64,000 nt of DNA. Origin: Geobacter sp. AOG2 (lineage in GTDB: Bacteria; Desulfobacterota; Desulfuromonadia; Geobacterales; Pseudopelobacteraceae). The notes under the pieces were generated by a model. The model saw only the letters and a program-made list of their open reading frames with translations. It did not search any database and was not told where the DNA came from. The stretch is taken from assembly GCF_019972295.1 (NCBI RefSeq), contig NZ_BLJA01000001.1, forward strand, positions 1,946,117 to 2,010,116, read 5' to 3'. This document shows, piece by piece, positions 26,776-34,714 of the stretch (its first letter is position 1; each line of letters starts with the position of its first letter). The position numbers were made by a program, and so were the translations under genes.

Positions 26776-27678
26776 ATGACCTTGAAACAACTCGAAGTGT
26801 TCGTTGCCGTTGCCGAAACCCGCAGCTTTTCCCGTGGTGCCGACAAGACCTGTATCACCCAGTCCACGGCCAGCCAGCATGTCCAGGGTTTGGAGGAGGA
26901 ACTGGGCATCAGGCTCTTTGACCGGGGCAGGGGGGGCGCCCTTCTGACCGAGGCCGGAAAACTGCTTGTGGGACGCGCCCGGAAGATCCTTGCCGAATGC
27001 GACGAATCCCGCTCTGCGGTACGACGTTTCGTCGGCATGGAGGATGTGGTGCTGCGCGTCGGCGCGAGTAATACGCCCGGGACCTGCCTGATCCCTGCGC
27101 TGCTTGACCAGTTCCATAAACAATACCCCAAGGTACGGCTTGAAGTGTTGCAGGGGGACAGTACGTCGGTTATGAAGCAACTGATTGACGAGGAGGTCGA
27201 ACTGGGGTTCATCGGAGGACGTTTCAATGATGAACGGCTCTTTTTCGAAGCCTTGGGAGAAGACACCATTGTTTGTGCCGTCTCGTCCGATATCGCCGCA
27301 ACGGGTAAACAGAGCCTCAGTCAGGCCGAACTATGCAAGGTGCCGATGATTGTCCGCGAACAGGGTTCGGGAACCCAAAAAGCTGTTTACGAGGCCTTTG
27401 CCGGCACCTGGATCAACAAAGATTCTCTACGTATCGTTGCGGTGCTCGGGAGCAGCGAAGCGATCAAACGAGCTCTTCTGAACGGAACGGGCTACGCCTT
27501 TATTTCAAGCATGGTGATCTCGGAAGAGCTGAATCATGGACAGCTGTCAACAGTCAGAATCCCGGGACTGAATATCTCCCGGAAATTCTATGCCGCCCGC
27601 CGTGACGGCAGGGAACTCTCGCCGGCCGCCGCCGCCTTCTGGGACCTCATGCTTTCCCGCTGGAAAACCACTCATTGA
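26776..27678 (+). CDS. LysR-family transcriptional regulator
   Basis: This 300-residue regulator has the LysR winged helix at residues 1-60 (MTLKQLEVFVAVAETRSFSR, TQSTASQHVQGLEEELG) and a two-lobe effector domain (about 90-295), with RVGASNTPGTCLIPALL at its start. It resembles the CysL/YeiE side of the family and the selenium-associated LysR proteins, but the effector cannot be read. It precedes the DsrE-like gene on the same strand, with a strong inverted repeat between them, so that gene may be a target. Confidence 0.93.
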   Translation: MTLKQLEVFVAVAETRSFSRGADKTCITQSTASQHVQGLEEELGIRLFDRGRGGALLTEAGKLLVGRARKILAECDESRSAVRRFVGMEDVVLRVGASNTPGTCLIPALLDQFHKQYPKVRLEVLQGDSTSVMKQLIDEEVELGFIGGRFNDERLFFEALGEDTIVCAVSSDIAATGKQSLSQAELCKVPMIVREQGSGTQKAVYEAFAGTWINKDSLRIVAVLGSSEAIKRALLNGTGYAFISSMVISEELNHGQLSTVRIPGLNISRKFYAARRDGRELSPAAAAFWDLMLSRWKTTH

Positions 27679-27733
27679 AACAATCGATGGCAACCCTGAA
27701 ATGCTTCGTTTTAACCCATTTGACACATGGTGG

Positions 27734-27767
27734 GAATTCATTACACTGCACGTGGTGTAAAGAATTC
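27734..27767. promoter_or_regulatory. Inverted repeat before the DsrE-like gene
   Basis: GAATTCATTACAC and GTGTAAAGAATTC are complementary at 12 of 13 positions around an 8-base spacer. It ends 17 bases before the ATG, just upstream of the AGGAGG. It could be an operator or, in RNA, a stem next to the ribosome site. Confidence 0.55.
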
Positions 27768-27783
27768 ACGTCAGGAGGGGCGA

Positions 27784-28269
27784 ATGGAAAAGAATGACGG
27801 CATCAGCAGGGAAGACTTTCTGAAGGGCGTGGGAGCAGGGCTGGGAGCGGTGACCTTGGGCGGCATCATGGGTGGGCAGGCGTTTGCCGCGCAGGGGGAA
27901 TCAAAAAAATATATCGTGGTGATCACCAATGGTGGAAATAATCCCAACCGGGCGATCCTGGGGCTGCTGATGGCTTTGACGGCACAGGACAAAGGGTTTG
28001 GCGCGGTTCACGTCTGGATGACTCTGGAAGGGGCGGAACTGGCCGACAAAAACAAGGCTGACCGAATCGATTCGCCGATCTTTAAAAAATTCGGCAATGC
28101 CGCAGAACTGATCAAAAAACTTAAGGACAAGGGCGCCACCTTCGGTGTCTGCCCGCCTTGTGCCGAATATGCAGGTGCAATCGGCAGCGAAAAATATGAT
28201 TTTGTCGAAAAACAGGGGGCCGATTGGTTGATGAAGAATATCGCCGATGCCGTGGTCGCCTGGATGTAG
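27784..28269 (+). CDS. DsrE-like exported protein
   Basis: This 161-residue protein has a DsrE/F-type fold after an N-terminal export signal. The signal reads SREDFLKGVGAGLGAVTLGG and ends QAFA; it resembles a Tat signal but has RE where RR is expected. The body starts KKYIVVITNGGNNPNRAILGL, with conserved-type cysteines in FGVCPPCAEYAG. DsrE folds carry sulfur or act in sulfur relay, but most exported forms are uncharacterised. I start at 27784 because AGGAGGGG lies upstream; the longer frame crosses the inverted repeat. Confidence 0.85.
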   Translation: MEKNDGISREDFLKGVGAGLGAVTLGGIMGGQAFAAQGESKKYIVVITNGGNNPNRAILGLLMALTAQDKGFGAVHVWMTLEGAELADKNKADRIDSPIFKKFGNAAELIKKLKDKGATFGVCPPCAEYAGAIGSEKYDFVEKQGADWLMKNIADAVVAWM

Positions 28270-28275
28270 TCGGAG

Positions 28276-28311
28276 CCGGGGGCGACCCGCCCGTTTGGGA
28301 GGCGCCCCCGG
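28276..28311. terminator. GC-rich hairpin between convergent genes
   Basis: CCGGGGGCG and CGCCCCCGG form a perfect 9-bp stem with an 18-base loop. It sits between the DsrE-like and mini-rubredoxin stops. There is no T tract. Confidence 0.55.
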
Positions 28312-28320
28312 TGATGTCGG

Positions 28321-28425
28321 CTACTCGGCCTTGACGAACTGTCCCTTTTCTCCGCACTTCTCGCATTTTTGTGGTTTGCAACGCCCTTCCTTGGTAAATC
28401 CGCACGCACATTTCCAGGTTGCCAT
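28321..28425 (-). CDS. RCKP-type rubredoxin-like mini-protein, 34 residues
   Basis: This 34-residue protein reads MATWKCACGFTKEGRCKPQK and then CEKCGEKGQFVKAE. The two CxC/CxxC knuckles would hold one iron or zinc, as in the rubredoxin-like tail of rubrerythrins. AGGAGGTGAT, a near-perfect ribosome site, lies 8 bases before the ATG. A longer frame runs upstream but has no support. It may be an electron carrier or a zinc ribbon; this cannot be settled from sequence. Confidence 0.85.
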   Translation of the reverse strand: MATWKCACGFTKEGRCKPQKCEKCGEKGQFVKAE

Positions 28426-28540
28426 TGTGATATCACCTCCTGTTTCTGTTGTGGTATGATTTCCCCAACCCGTGTGAATTGAAAAACAACGGACAGGTGC
28501 TACAGTTGTAAAATAATAGCCCGGTATTTGCGAGGAAAAA

Positions 28541-28726
28541 ATGAGCGAACTGGCCTTCCTGTTATTACTGTTCGGTTTGCCCGCCGCCATCGGATTTTAT
28601 ATGGCGCGGAGACGCGGCAAGAACCCCTTGCTGTGGGGATTGTTATCGGGAATATTCCCCTTCTTTCTGGTGATTCTCAGGATGCAGCACAAACCGTTGG
28701 ATAATAAGAACGCCCCCCCGCAATAA
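28541..28726 (+). CDS. Small membrane protein
   Basis: This 61-residue protein has two hydrophobic segments (about 4-20 and 28-46), separated by YMARRRGKNPLLWG, and a polar tail. The pattern of a short loop with RRGKNPxxW is common in small, uncharacterised inner-membrane proteins. GAGGAAAAA precedes the ATG. It is divergent from the mini-rubredoxin gene, with 115 bases between the starts. Function unknown. Confidence 0.7.
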   Translation: MSELAFLLLLFGLPAAIGFYMARRRGKNPLLWGLLSGIFPFFLVILRMQHKPLDNKNAPPQ

Positions 28727-29145
28727 GACCCTTTACTCCATTGGCCTCTTTTCAACTATTTTGGCATTTCATCCCGTTACTCTCCGTCTGATGGCTACAA
28801 TTGCAGAGTCGCGCTCCACTCTAAGTGCGTTAAATAACGTACACATTCTCGAGAAAATATGATTACACTTCTTGTAATATTAATATGTTATTAATATTGT
28901 ATATTTTTAGTGTGCGTCATATGACCACGAAAATAGGAATATACCCCTCTTTTCCCGGAGCCGGTCTGGAAGAGGGAATAACCGAAACACCATTATCGTG
29001 CCTGCTCAACTTGCAACTATTTGAATTATATCGTTTTTTATGTATATTATTTTTTTCGAACGATAGCCCCGGTTTAGGGCAGGATTTTGCAATATAAAAA
29101 TAACAGAGGTTGGGCGGTACCAATTTACAAAAAGGGAGACTCGCC
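28727..29145. other. AT-rich intergenic region with a palindrome
   Basis: About 420 bases lie between two small membrane protein genes. At 28876-28898, AATATTAATA and TATTAATATT form a perfect 10-bp inverted repeat with a 3-base centre. A plus-strand frame of 70 codons at 28885 lacks a ribosome site and homology, so I do not call it. Confidence 0.5.
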
Positions 29146-29523
29146 ATGATGTCGATGTTGACGGCGCTTATGATGACATTGCTAACAATGGTTACCTTTT
29201 GCATGATCCCCCGCATCGGTTTTGACTGGTTGCGGTTCAAGGAATATGCGAAGGAGGACGATCGGGAGAACCTGCTCATGCTCCAAAGGCAAGAGAATGG
29301 GTGGGTTATCAGACACTTGGTCTGTGCCCTTTTTGCCGTTGCCTTGGTCGTGGCCATGAAAACCTGCCCAAATCTTGGACAACCCGAGCGTCTGGCCGCT
29401 GTTACCGCCCTCTATGCGGTGATCTCCTTCTGTTTTGCGCTGGTGGAATCAATTCTGTCGCAAAGGATTTTTCAATGTGCCATGGCCCGCATGGAGCCGA
29501 TTAGGCAACATAATGATGAATAG
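29146..29523 (+). CDS. Conserved membrane protein of unknown function
   Basis: This 125-residue protein has three likely membrane segments (about 3-22, 55-70 and 80-103) around a charged stretch (FDWLRFKEYAKEDDRENLL). It starts MMSMLTALMMTLLTMVTF. AGGGAG lies 8 bases before the ATG at 29146; the frame extends upstream to a TTG without a good site. The terminator at 29553 closes it as a single-gene unit. I do not recognise the family. Confidence 0.72.
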   Translation: MMSMLTALMMTLLTMVTFCMIPRIGFDWLRFKEYAKEDDRENLLMLQRQENGWVIRHLVCALFAVALVVAMKTCPNLGQPERLAAVTALYAVISFCFALVESILSQRIFQCAMARMEPIRQHNDE

Positions 29524-29552
29524 ACCATAATCTTTTTGACAAACGAACCATC

Positions 29553-29590
29553 ACGACGGCCTCCGGGGACTCTACCCTGGGGGCCGTCGT
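29553..29590 (+). terminator. Terminator after the 125-residue membrane protein
   Basis: ACGACGGCC and GGCCGTCGT form a perfect 9-bp stem with an inner CCGGGG/CCCTGG pairing. TGTTC follows. The remaining bases to 29831 hold only the leader of the NosL-like gene. Confidence 0.7.
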
Positions 29591-29831
29591 TGTTCAAGGT
29601 GCTGCATAGTCAAGCTGCAACGGTCGGTTCCGGGCAACCGATTTGGTAATGATTTTTCATTGAATCGCCTGAATTCCGGCTGCAAATATGCCCCCTGCCG
29701 GTTTACTCCCGCCGATTTGCTGGTAAAATACTTCTCAGTATATTTTTCATGAATGTTCAGATCCCCTCATTTTGTCGTTGAGCGCTCTTCCGGGACAACG
29801 ACCTATTCAAACATCAGAAAGGAATAAACGC

Positions 29832-30338
29832 ATGAAAAAACACCTTGGTTCATTCTTCATCATGATAAGCATCGCACTGGCCGCAAGTTCCGCAATGAGC
29901 ACGGAGCATCAGCATGGTGAGCATCAGCAAGCACTTACCGCGGATTCAAACGCCCCGGCCGATGTCAAACTACACGGTGATTGCGCTTATTGCGGCATGA
30001 ATAGAGGAAAGTTCGCACACTCCAGAATGCTGATAACCTACGCCGATGGAAAATCGACCGCTACCTGCAGTATTCATTGTGCCGCCATCGACCTTAAAAA
30101 CAGCAAGGGAGCGGCAATCAAGTCCGTCCAGGTCGGCGATTTCAACACAAAGGTATTGATAGATGCCGAAAAGGCTTTTTGGGTAATAGGCGGCGACCGC
30201 CGGGGTGTGATGACGAAAACCCCCAAATGGGCTTTTGCCGAAAAAACGGCTGCCGAGGCATTTATCAAAGATCATGGGGGCAAACTGGCCACCTACCATG
30301 AAGCGTTGAGTCTTGCGGAAAAGGATGGGGGAAAATGA
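29832..30338 (+). CDS. NosL-like periplasmic copper-binding protein, first copy
   Basis: This 168-residue protein has a signal peptide (about 1-23) followed by a His-rich stretch (TEHQHGEHQQ) and a NosL-type domain. The key block CAYCGMNRGKFAHSRM matches the CxxCGM metal site of NosL, and a second pair (TCSIHCAAID) may add ligands. NosL delivers copper to nitrous oxide reductase; there is no nosZ here, so the client is unknown. AAAGGAATAA precedes the ATG at 29832. It lies 103 bases before the SCO gene and shares its direction, so it may be a separate unit controlled together. Confidence 0.82.
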   Translation: MKKHLGSFFIMISIALAASSAMSTEHQHGEHQQALTADSNAPADVKLHGDCAYCGMNRGKFAHSRMLITYADGKSTATCSIHCAAIDLKNSKGAAIKSVQVGDFNTKVLIDAEKAFWVIGGDRRGVMTKTPKWAFAEKTAAEAFIKDHGGKLATYHEALSLAEKDGGK

Positions 30339-30404
30339 CCCCTGAAACCGGTTTTTCCGAATTTATTGAGTTACCTATTGTTTTATGTCGATTTTTGAAT
30401 GATT

Positions 30405-30420
30405 ATAACGTTAACGTTAT
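30405..30420. promoter_or_regulatory. Perfect 16-bp palindrome before the SCO operon
   Basis: ATAACGTTAACGTTAT reads the same on both strands. It ends 10 bases before the AGGTG ribosome site and 21 bases before the ATG. This is the size and place of an operator for a dimeric repressor. Confidence 0.55.
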
Positions 30421-30441
30421 TCGTGCCCGGAGGTGCCAAAC

Positions 30442-31020
30442 ATGCCACGACCTACCCTGATATCCTCGTTTGCCCTGTCGGTGCTGTTGCTGATTTTGAC
30501 GCTGCAACCAGCCGTCGCTGAGACAAAATATCAGCGTACCATAGAAAATTATACTATCCCGGATGTGGTCCTGGTAAACCAGAGCGGTGCCAAGGTACGT
30601 TTCAGGGAATTGATGCAATCGAACAAGCCGGTTATCGTCGATTTTATCTTCGGCACCTGTACCACCATATGCCCAATCCTCTCCGTGAGTTTCGCCAATC
30701 TTCAGCAGAAGCTCGGCCCGGACTCCCGGAAGGTTCAACTGGTGTCCATATCCATCGACCCCGAGCACGATTCCCCGAAGGTTATGAAGGAGTATCTGAA
30801 ACGATACCGGGCCAAGCCGGGATGGGATTTTCTCACCGGAAGCCGGGCGGATATCGACAAGGTCATGTATGCGTTCAACGCGTACATACCAAACAAGATG
30901 TCGCACTTTCCACTGACCCTTATTCGCTTGAACAAAGAGGGTAATAAATGGGTCAGAATTTTCGGATTGATGGGCAGTTCCGAGTTTATGGACGAGTGCC
31001 GGAAAGTGGGGATACAATGA
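30442..31020 (+). CDS. SCO1/SenC-family thioredoxin-fold protein
   Basis: This 192-residue protein has a signal peptide (about 1-26, ending AVA) and a SCO domain. The copper or thiol site is FGTCTTICP (CxxxC) and the distal histidine is in MSHFPLT. SCO proteins deliver copper to, or reduce thiols of, the CuA site of oxidases and nitrous oxide reductase. The start at 30442 follows GGAGGTG. It is the first gene of a seven-gene operon whose members overlap or nearly touch. The stop overlaps the next start as ATGA. Confidence 0.92.
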   Translation: MPRPTLISSFALSVLLLILTLQPAVAETKYQRTIENYTIPDVVLVNQSGAKVRFRELMQSNKPVIVDFIFGTCTTICPILSVSFANLQQKLGPDSRKVQLVSISIDPEHDSPKVMKEYLKRYRAKPGWDFLTGSRADIDKVMYAFNAYIPNKMSHFPLTLIRLNKEGNKWVRIFGLMGSSEFMDECRKVGIQ

Positions 31021-32756
31021 AAGATACTGACCGATATCGGCGGTTTGGCGGCTTAGCCGTTGCGCTTCTGTTCGGTACGTTTTTTTCATTGTTCACGGTG
31101 GTGCCGGGTTCGTTTGGCGAGACCGCCAAACCGGCGCTTTCGAACCAGGAAAGGTTACACCTGGGAGAACAGATGTATCGTGAGGGGCTTTTGCCGTCAG
31201 GCGAGCCGATGCGCGCCTATGTCAAGGGAGACCTCCCCGTTCCGGGCACAGCCTTTACCTGCGTAAGTTGTCACCTGCGGAGCGGGCTCGGCTCTGTGGA
31301 AGGCGGCGTTTTCACGCCACCGACGAACGGCGATAAGCTCTTCCAGCCGTTCCAGCTTCTCTTTAAGGGCCTCGAACAGAAATATTTTCCCTTGCCCCCC
31401 CGACGGCCGGCATACAACGACGAAACTCTGGCCGAGGTTATCCGGAGCGGAGCAACCCCCACCGGGAAAGCGCTGAACGATGTCATGCCCCGGTATCTTC
31501 TTGACGATGGGGATATGGCGCTCCTGATCTATTATCTTAAGGAATTGTCGGCTCACTATTCTCCGGGTGTTACCACTACGGCGCTTCACTTTGCCACGGT
31601 TATTACGGATGAGGTGAGCCCTGAAGACCGTAACGCCATGCTGGCCCCTCTGGAACTGTATATCTCTATCAAAAACAACCAGGCCAAGGCTTACAAGACG
31701 CAGGGAAACAGGTCCCGCCAGATGGCGGAAAACATGCTCGTTTCCAAAGAGTTGGCAACCAGAAACCTTACGCTGTCCCGATGGGTGTTGAAAGGTCCGC
31801 CCGATACGTGGCGGAAACAGCTTGAGGACTATAATCGCAAGGAGCCGGTGTTTGCCCTGTTGGGTGGTATCTCCTACGGCGATTGGAAGCCCATTCACGA
31901 TTTCAGCGAGCAGAACCACATCCCGTGCCTTTTCCCCATGACCAATCTCCCGGTGATTTCCGAAACCGACTGGTATACCCTGTATCCGTCGAAGGGGTAT
32001 TATCAAGAGGGCGAGACGGCCGCCCGCTACCTTCATGCCGGTGGCGCCTTGCCAAAGGGCGCATCGGTTGTGCAGATCGTGCGTGATTCTCCCGAGGGGC
32101 GGGCACTGGCGGCGGGATTCCGGCAAACGTGGCTCGATTCAGGGCATCCTGCGCCGAAAACGGTCACACTGAAGGCAGGGCAGGCGATCAACGGAAATGT
32201 CCTGCGTCAGGCCGTGACGAAAAAAAAGCCACGTGTCATTATGGTATGGGATGGGGGCGAGGCCGTGCCGGCATTGCAGGCCTTTGCAGCTTCCGGGAGC
32301 AGGCCGGCATTGCTGTTCGTTTCAGCGCGCTACCTGGGAAAGAACCTGTGGACCTTACCCGACCAGATTCGCCCGTTCACCTATATAACATACCCTTATA
32401 CCTTTTCCCTGAATGTTACCTACTCGTCCATGGGCAGTGCAACGCTTCAGGATGATCAGCAAAAGACCCTGAGTCAGGCGAACATTTTGATAAAAAATAA
32501 AGCGCAGGAGATGGCGAGCCTGGGCGATACCCTCACCCAAATCCTGACAATGGCGTTGATGGACTTGAAGGGGAATTACTATCGCGACAACCTTCTCGAT
32601 GTCATCGGCATGATTGCGGATCAGCCCTCATCGGTTTTCGGGCGCCTCAGTTTCGGTCCCGGTCAGCGTTACGCGTCGAAGGGATGCAACATTGTCAAAC
32701 TCACCAAAGGCCTCACGCCGGAACTGGTCAAGCAAAGCGACTGGGTGATCCATTGA
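31017..32756 (+). CDS. Cytochrome c fused to a periplasmic binding protein
   Basis: This 579-residue exported protein joins two domains. Residues 1 to about 35 are a signal segment; residues 40-180 hold a monohaem cytochrome c with CVSCH at 82-86 and a later methionine in NDVMPRYLLDDGD as possible axial ligand. Residues 190-579 resemble type I periplasmic binding proteins of the branched-chain amino acid/ABC ligand type (TLYPSKGYYQEGETAARYL, VIMVWDGGEAVPAL). A haem domain tied to a ligand-binding domain suggests a ligand-gated redox or sensor role. The ATGA overlap couples it to the SCO gene. The function is unknown. Confidence 0.85.
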   Translation: MKDTDRYRRFGGLAVALLFGTFFSLFTVVPGSFGETAKPALSNQERLHLGEQMYREGLLPSGEPMRAYVKGDLPVPGTAFTCVSCHLRSGLGSVEGGVFTPPTNGDKLFQPFQLLFKGLEQKYFPLPPRRPAYNDETLAEVIRSGATPTGKALNDVMPRYLLDDGDMALLIYYLKELSAHYSPGVTTTALHFATVITDEVSPEDRNAMLAPLELYISIKNNQAKAYKTQGNRSRQMAENMLVSKELATRNLTLSRWVLKGPPDTWRKQLEDYNRKEPVFALLGGISYGDWKPIHDFSEQNHIPCLFPMTNLPVISETDWYTLYPSKGYYQEGETAARYLHAGGALPKGASVVQIVRDSPEGRALAAGFRQTWLDSGHPAPKTVTLKAGQAINGNVLRQAVTKKKPRVIMVWDGGEAVPALQAFAASGSRPALLFVSARYLGKNLWTLPDQIRPFTYITYPYTFSLNVTYSSMGSATLQDDQQKTLSQANILIKNKAQEMASLGDTLTQILTMALMDLKGNYYRDNLLDVIGMIADQPSSVFGRLSFGPGQRYASKGCNIVKLTKGLTPELVKQSDWVIH

Positions 32757-32782
32757 CCGTGAGCCATGAAAAGGATGGTTCC

Positions 32783-33265
32783 ATGCTGAAACAGTTACGT
32801 TGTTTGATACCCGCTCTGCTGTTGGTTTTGTTCGTCTCTCTCCCGTCTCTTCCCACCGGCCCCGCGCTGGCCCCGGCCGCGCAGGAGAAATGCCCGGTTT
32901 GCGGCATGTTCGTCTCCAAGTATCCCGACTGGGTCGCGACCATACAGTTCAATGACGGTACCCATGCTACTTTTGACGGCCCGAAAGACCTTTTCACCTA
33001 TTACCTGAACCTCAAAAAATATAATCCGGGTAAATCCCAGAGCGCCGTCACCGCTATTCGGGTCAAGGATTATTACTCGCTGACGGTTATCGACGGCCGA
33101 ACCGCGTATTACGTGGTCGGAAGCGATGTATATGGTCCCATGGGCAAGGAACTTGTGCCGTTCTCCAAGCTCACTGACGCCCGCGGCTTCATGAACGATC
33201 ACCAGGGGAAAAGGGTCGTGCGCTTGAACGAGATCACCCCGGCCATCCTGAAATCGTTGGAATAA
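32783..33265 (+). CDS. NosL-like periplasmic protein, second copy
   Basis: This 160-residue protein has a signal peptide (about 1-30) and a NosL domain. The metal site is KCPVCGMFVSKYPDWVA, a closer match to canonical NosL than the first copy. The C-terminal half (DGRTAYYVVGSDVYGPMGKEL) is also typical. I start at the ATG at 32783 after AAGGAT; an upstream TTG or GTG in the same frame would overlap the previous stop. Position inside an operon with SCO and an ABC transporter points to copper handling, by analogy with nos clusters. Confidence 0.88.
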   Translation: MLKQLRCLIPALLLVLFVSLPSLPTGPALAPAAQEKCPVCGMFVSKYPDWVATIQFNDGTHATFDGPKDLFTYYLNLKKYNPGKSQSAVTAIRVKDYYSLTVIDGRTAYYVVGSDVYGPMGKELVPFSKLTDARGFMNDHQGKRVVRLNEITPAILKSLE

Positions 33266-33285
33266 TCCGTCCAAGGATACTCATT

Positions 33286-33576
33286 GTGCGCAAATCCGAC
33301 CAGTTTCTCTTTTTCACGGCATTCAACGTGGCGTTATTTGTCCTGATGCTGCTCCACAGCCATCATGGGCAGGCGGCGGCGCACGTCGAACGCCAGGAAC
33401 GCATCAAGTTGGTCAGAGAGCTGATGCTCACGGACTTGTGCCTGTTCACAGAAGCTCGCTACACGCGCCACCCCTCCATGGCGGATCTTCATAGCCCCTT
33501 CCAGGACCACCCGCTCAGCCTGGAACATTTCCCGTCAGGTTCGTTTCTCTCACCACCGACACCGTATGCGAGGTAG
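33286..33576 (+). CDS. Small membrane-anchored protein
   Basis: This 96-residue protein has one N-terminal membrane segment (about residues 6-23, FLFFTAFNVALFVLMLL) followed by a periplasmic-looking part rich in histidine (SHHGQAAAHVER, TEARYTRHPSMADLHSPF). It begins with GTG 8 bases after AAGGA. It lies between the NosL and permease genes, with 20 bases before it and an overlap region after it. I do not recognise a family, though its place suggests a component of the same envelope module. Confidence 0.78.
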   Translation: MRKSDQFLFFTAFNVALFVLMLLHSHHGQAAAHVERQERIKLVRELMLTDLCLFTEARYTRHPSMADLHSPFQDHPLSLEHFPSGSFLSPPTPYAR

Positions 33577-33577
33577 C

Positions 33578-34714
33578 ATGAATTCTCCCCTGAACCGACA
33601 CCGGAATATCATCGACTTTGCCCTATCTTCCCTGCTGCGCCGCAAAATGAAGAATTTTTCCCTGTTGGCGGTTTACACGTTGATCGTTTTCGTGATTGCC
33701 TCGTTGCTCTTTTTTGTCCACGCCCTGAAGCGCGAGGCGGCGCTCCTGCTCGCCGACGCACCGGATATGGTGGTCCAACGCCTGATGGCGGGCAGACATG
33801 ACCTGATCCCGGTGGACTACGCCGAGAAGATCCGCTCCATACCTGGTGTGCGTGCGGTAACCCCGCGTTTGTGGGGATATTATTATGATCCGGTTTTTGG
33901 GGCAAACTATACTCTTACGGTGCCTCCAAAGCCCCTTGTCGAGCCGGGAAACATACTGGTCGGCGCGGAGGTTTCACGCAATCAACGCGTAAGGGTAGGG
34001 GAGATGGTCGCATTCCGTACCTCTGACCACATCCCCCTGCTGCTTACGGTGAAAGGCATCTATCCCTCTGCGTCCAACCTGGTGGCCGCAGACCTGATTG
34101 TCATGTCGTCCGAGGATTTTCAGACGATGTTCAATCTTCCGAAAGACCGCGCCACCGATCTTGCCGTCACCGTCGCCAATCCCCGGGAACTAACCACGGT
34201 AGCCGCAAAGATCGTCGAGGCGTTCCCCGATGCCCGCCCCATTCTGAAGAGTGAGATGTTGCGTACCTATGACTCCATCTTCGACTGGCGCGGCGGGATG
34301 ATGGTAGTTATCCTTTCCGCGGCAGTGCTCTCATTTGTCATATTCGCCTGGGACAAGGCAACGGGTCTTTCCGCTGAAGAGAGGCGGGAGATCGGTATCC
34401 TCAAATCCATCGGTTGGGAAACGGCCGATGTTCTCTATCTCAAGTTCTGGGAAGGTATCGTGATCTCGCTGAGCGCTTTTCTGTTGGGAGGGCTTCTGGC
34501 CTACGGCCATGTATTCTTTTTCTCCGCATCGCTATTCGAACATGCACTCAAGGGGTGGGCCGTGCTCTATCCGCGATTCAAACTGGTGCCGACGGTCGAT
34601 AGTTATCATCTGGCAGTGCTGTTTTTTTTAACGGTCCTTCCCTATACCACGGCAACCATCGTCCCTGCCTGGCTGGCTGCCACGGCTGACCCTGACGCCG
34701 CCATGAGGTCGTGA
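33578..34714 (+). CDS. ABC transporter permease, FtsX/MacB type
   Basis: This protein of 378 residues has one N-terminal membrane segment (about 24-46), a periplasmic domain of about 190 residues, and three C-terminal segments from about residue 240 on, the FtsX-type layout. The cytoplasmic loop RREIGILKSIGWETADVL contains the coupling motif of this class. Such permeases (MacB, LolCE, FtsX) drive mechanical or extrusion work at the envelope rather than import. ATG 33566 is an alternative start, but GAGG lies closer to 33578. It overlaps the ATPase gene by four bases. Confidence 0.9.
   Translation: MNSPLNRHRNIIDFALSSLLRRKMKNFSLLAVYTLIVFVIASLLFFVHALKREAALLLADAPDMVVQRLMAGRHDLIPVDYAEKIRSIPGVRAVTPRLWGYYYDPVFGANYTLTVPPKPLVEPGNILVGAEVSRNQRVRVGEMVAFRTSDHIPLLLTVKGIYPSASNLVAADLIVMSSEDFQTMFNLPKDRATDLAVTVANPRELTTVAAKIVEAFPDARPILKSEMLRTYDSIFDWRGGMMVVILSAAVLSFVIFAWDKATGLSAEERREIGILKSIGWETADVLYLKFWEGIVISLSAFLLGGLLAYGHVFFFSASLFEHALKGWAVLYPRFKLVPTVDSYHLAVLFFLTVLPYTTATIVPAWLAATADPDAAMRS

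Noticed and set aside
28885-29097. Plus-strand 70-codon frame in an AT-rich gap
   Set aside because: No ribosome site, and its hydrophobic look comes from AT-rich codons.
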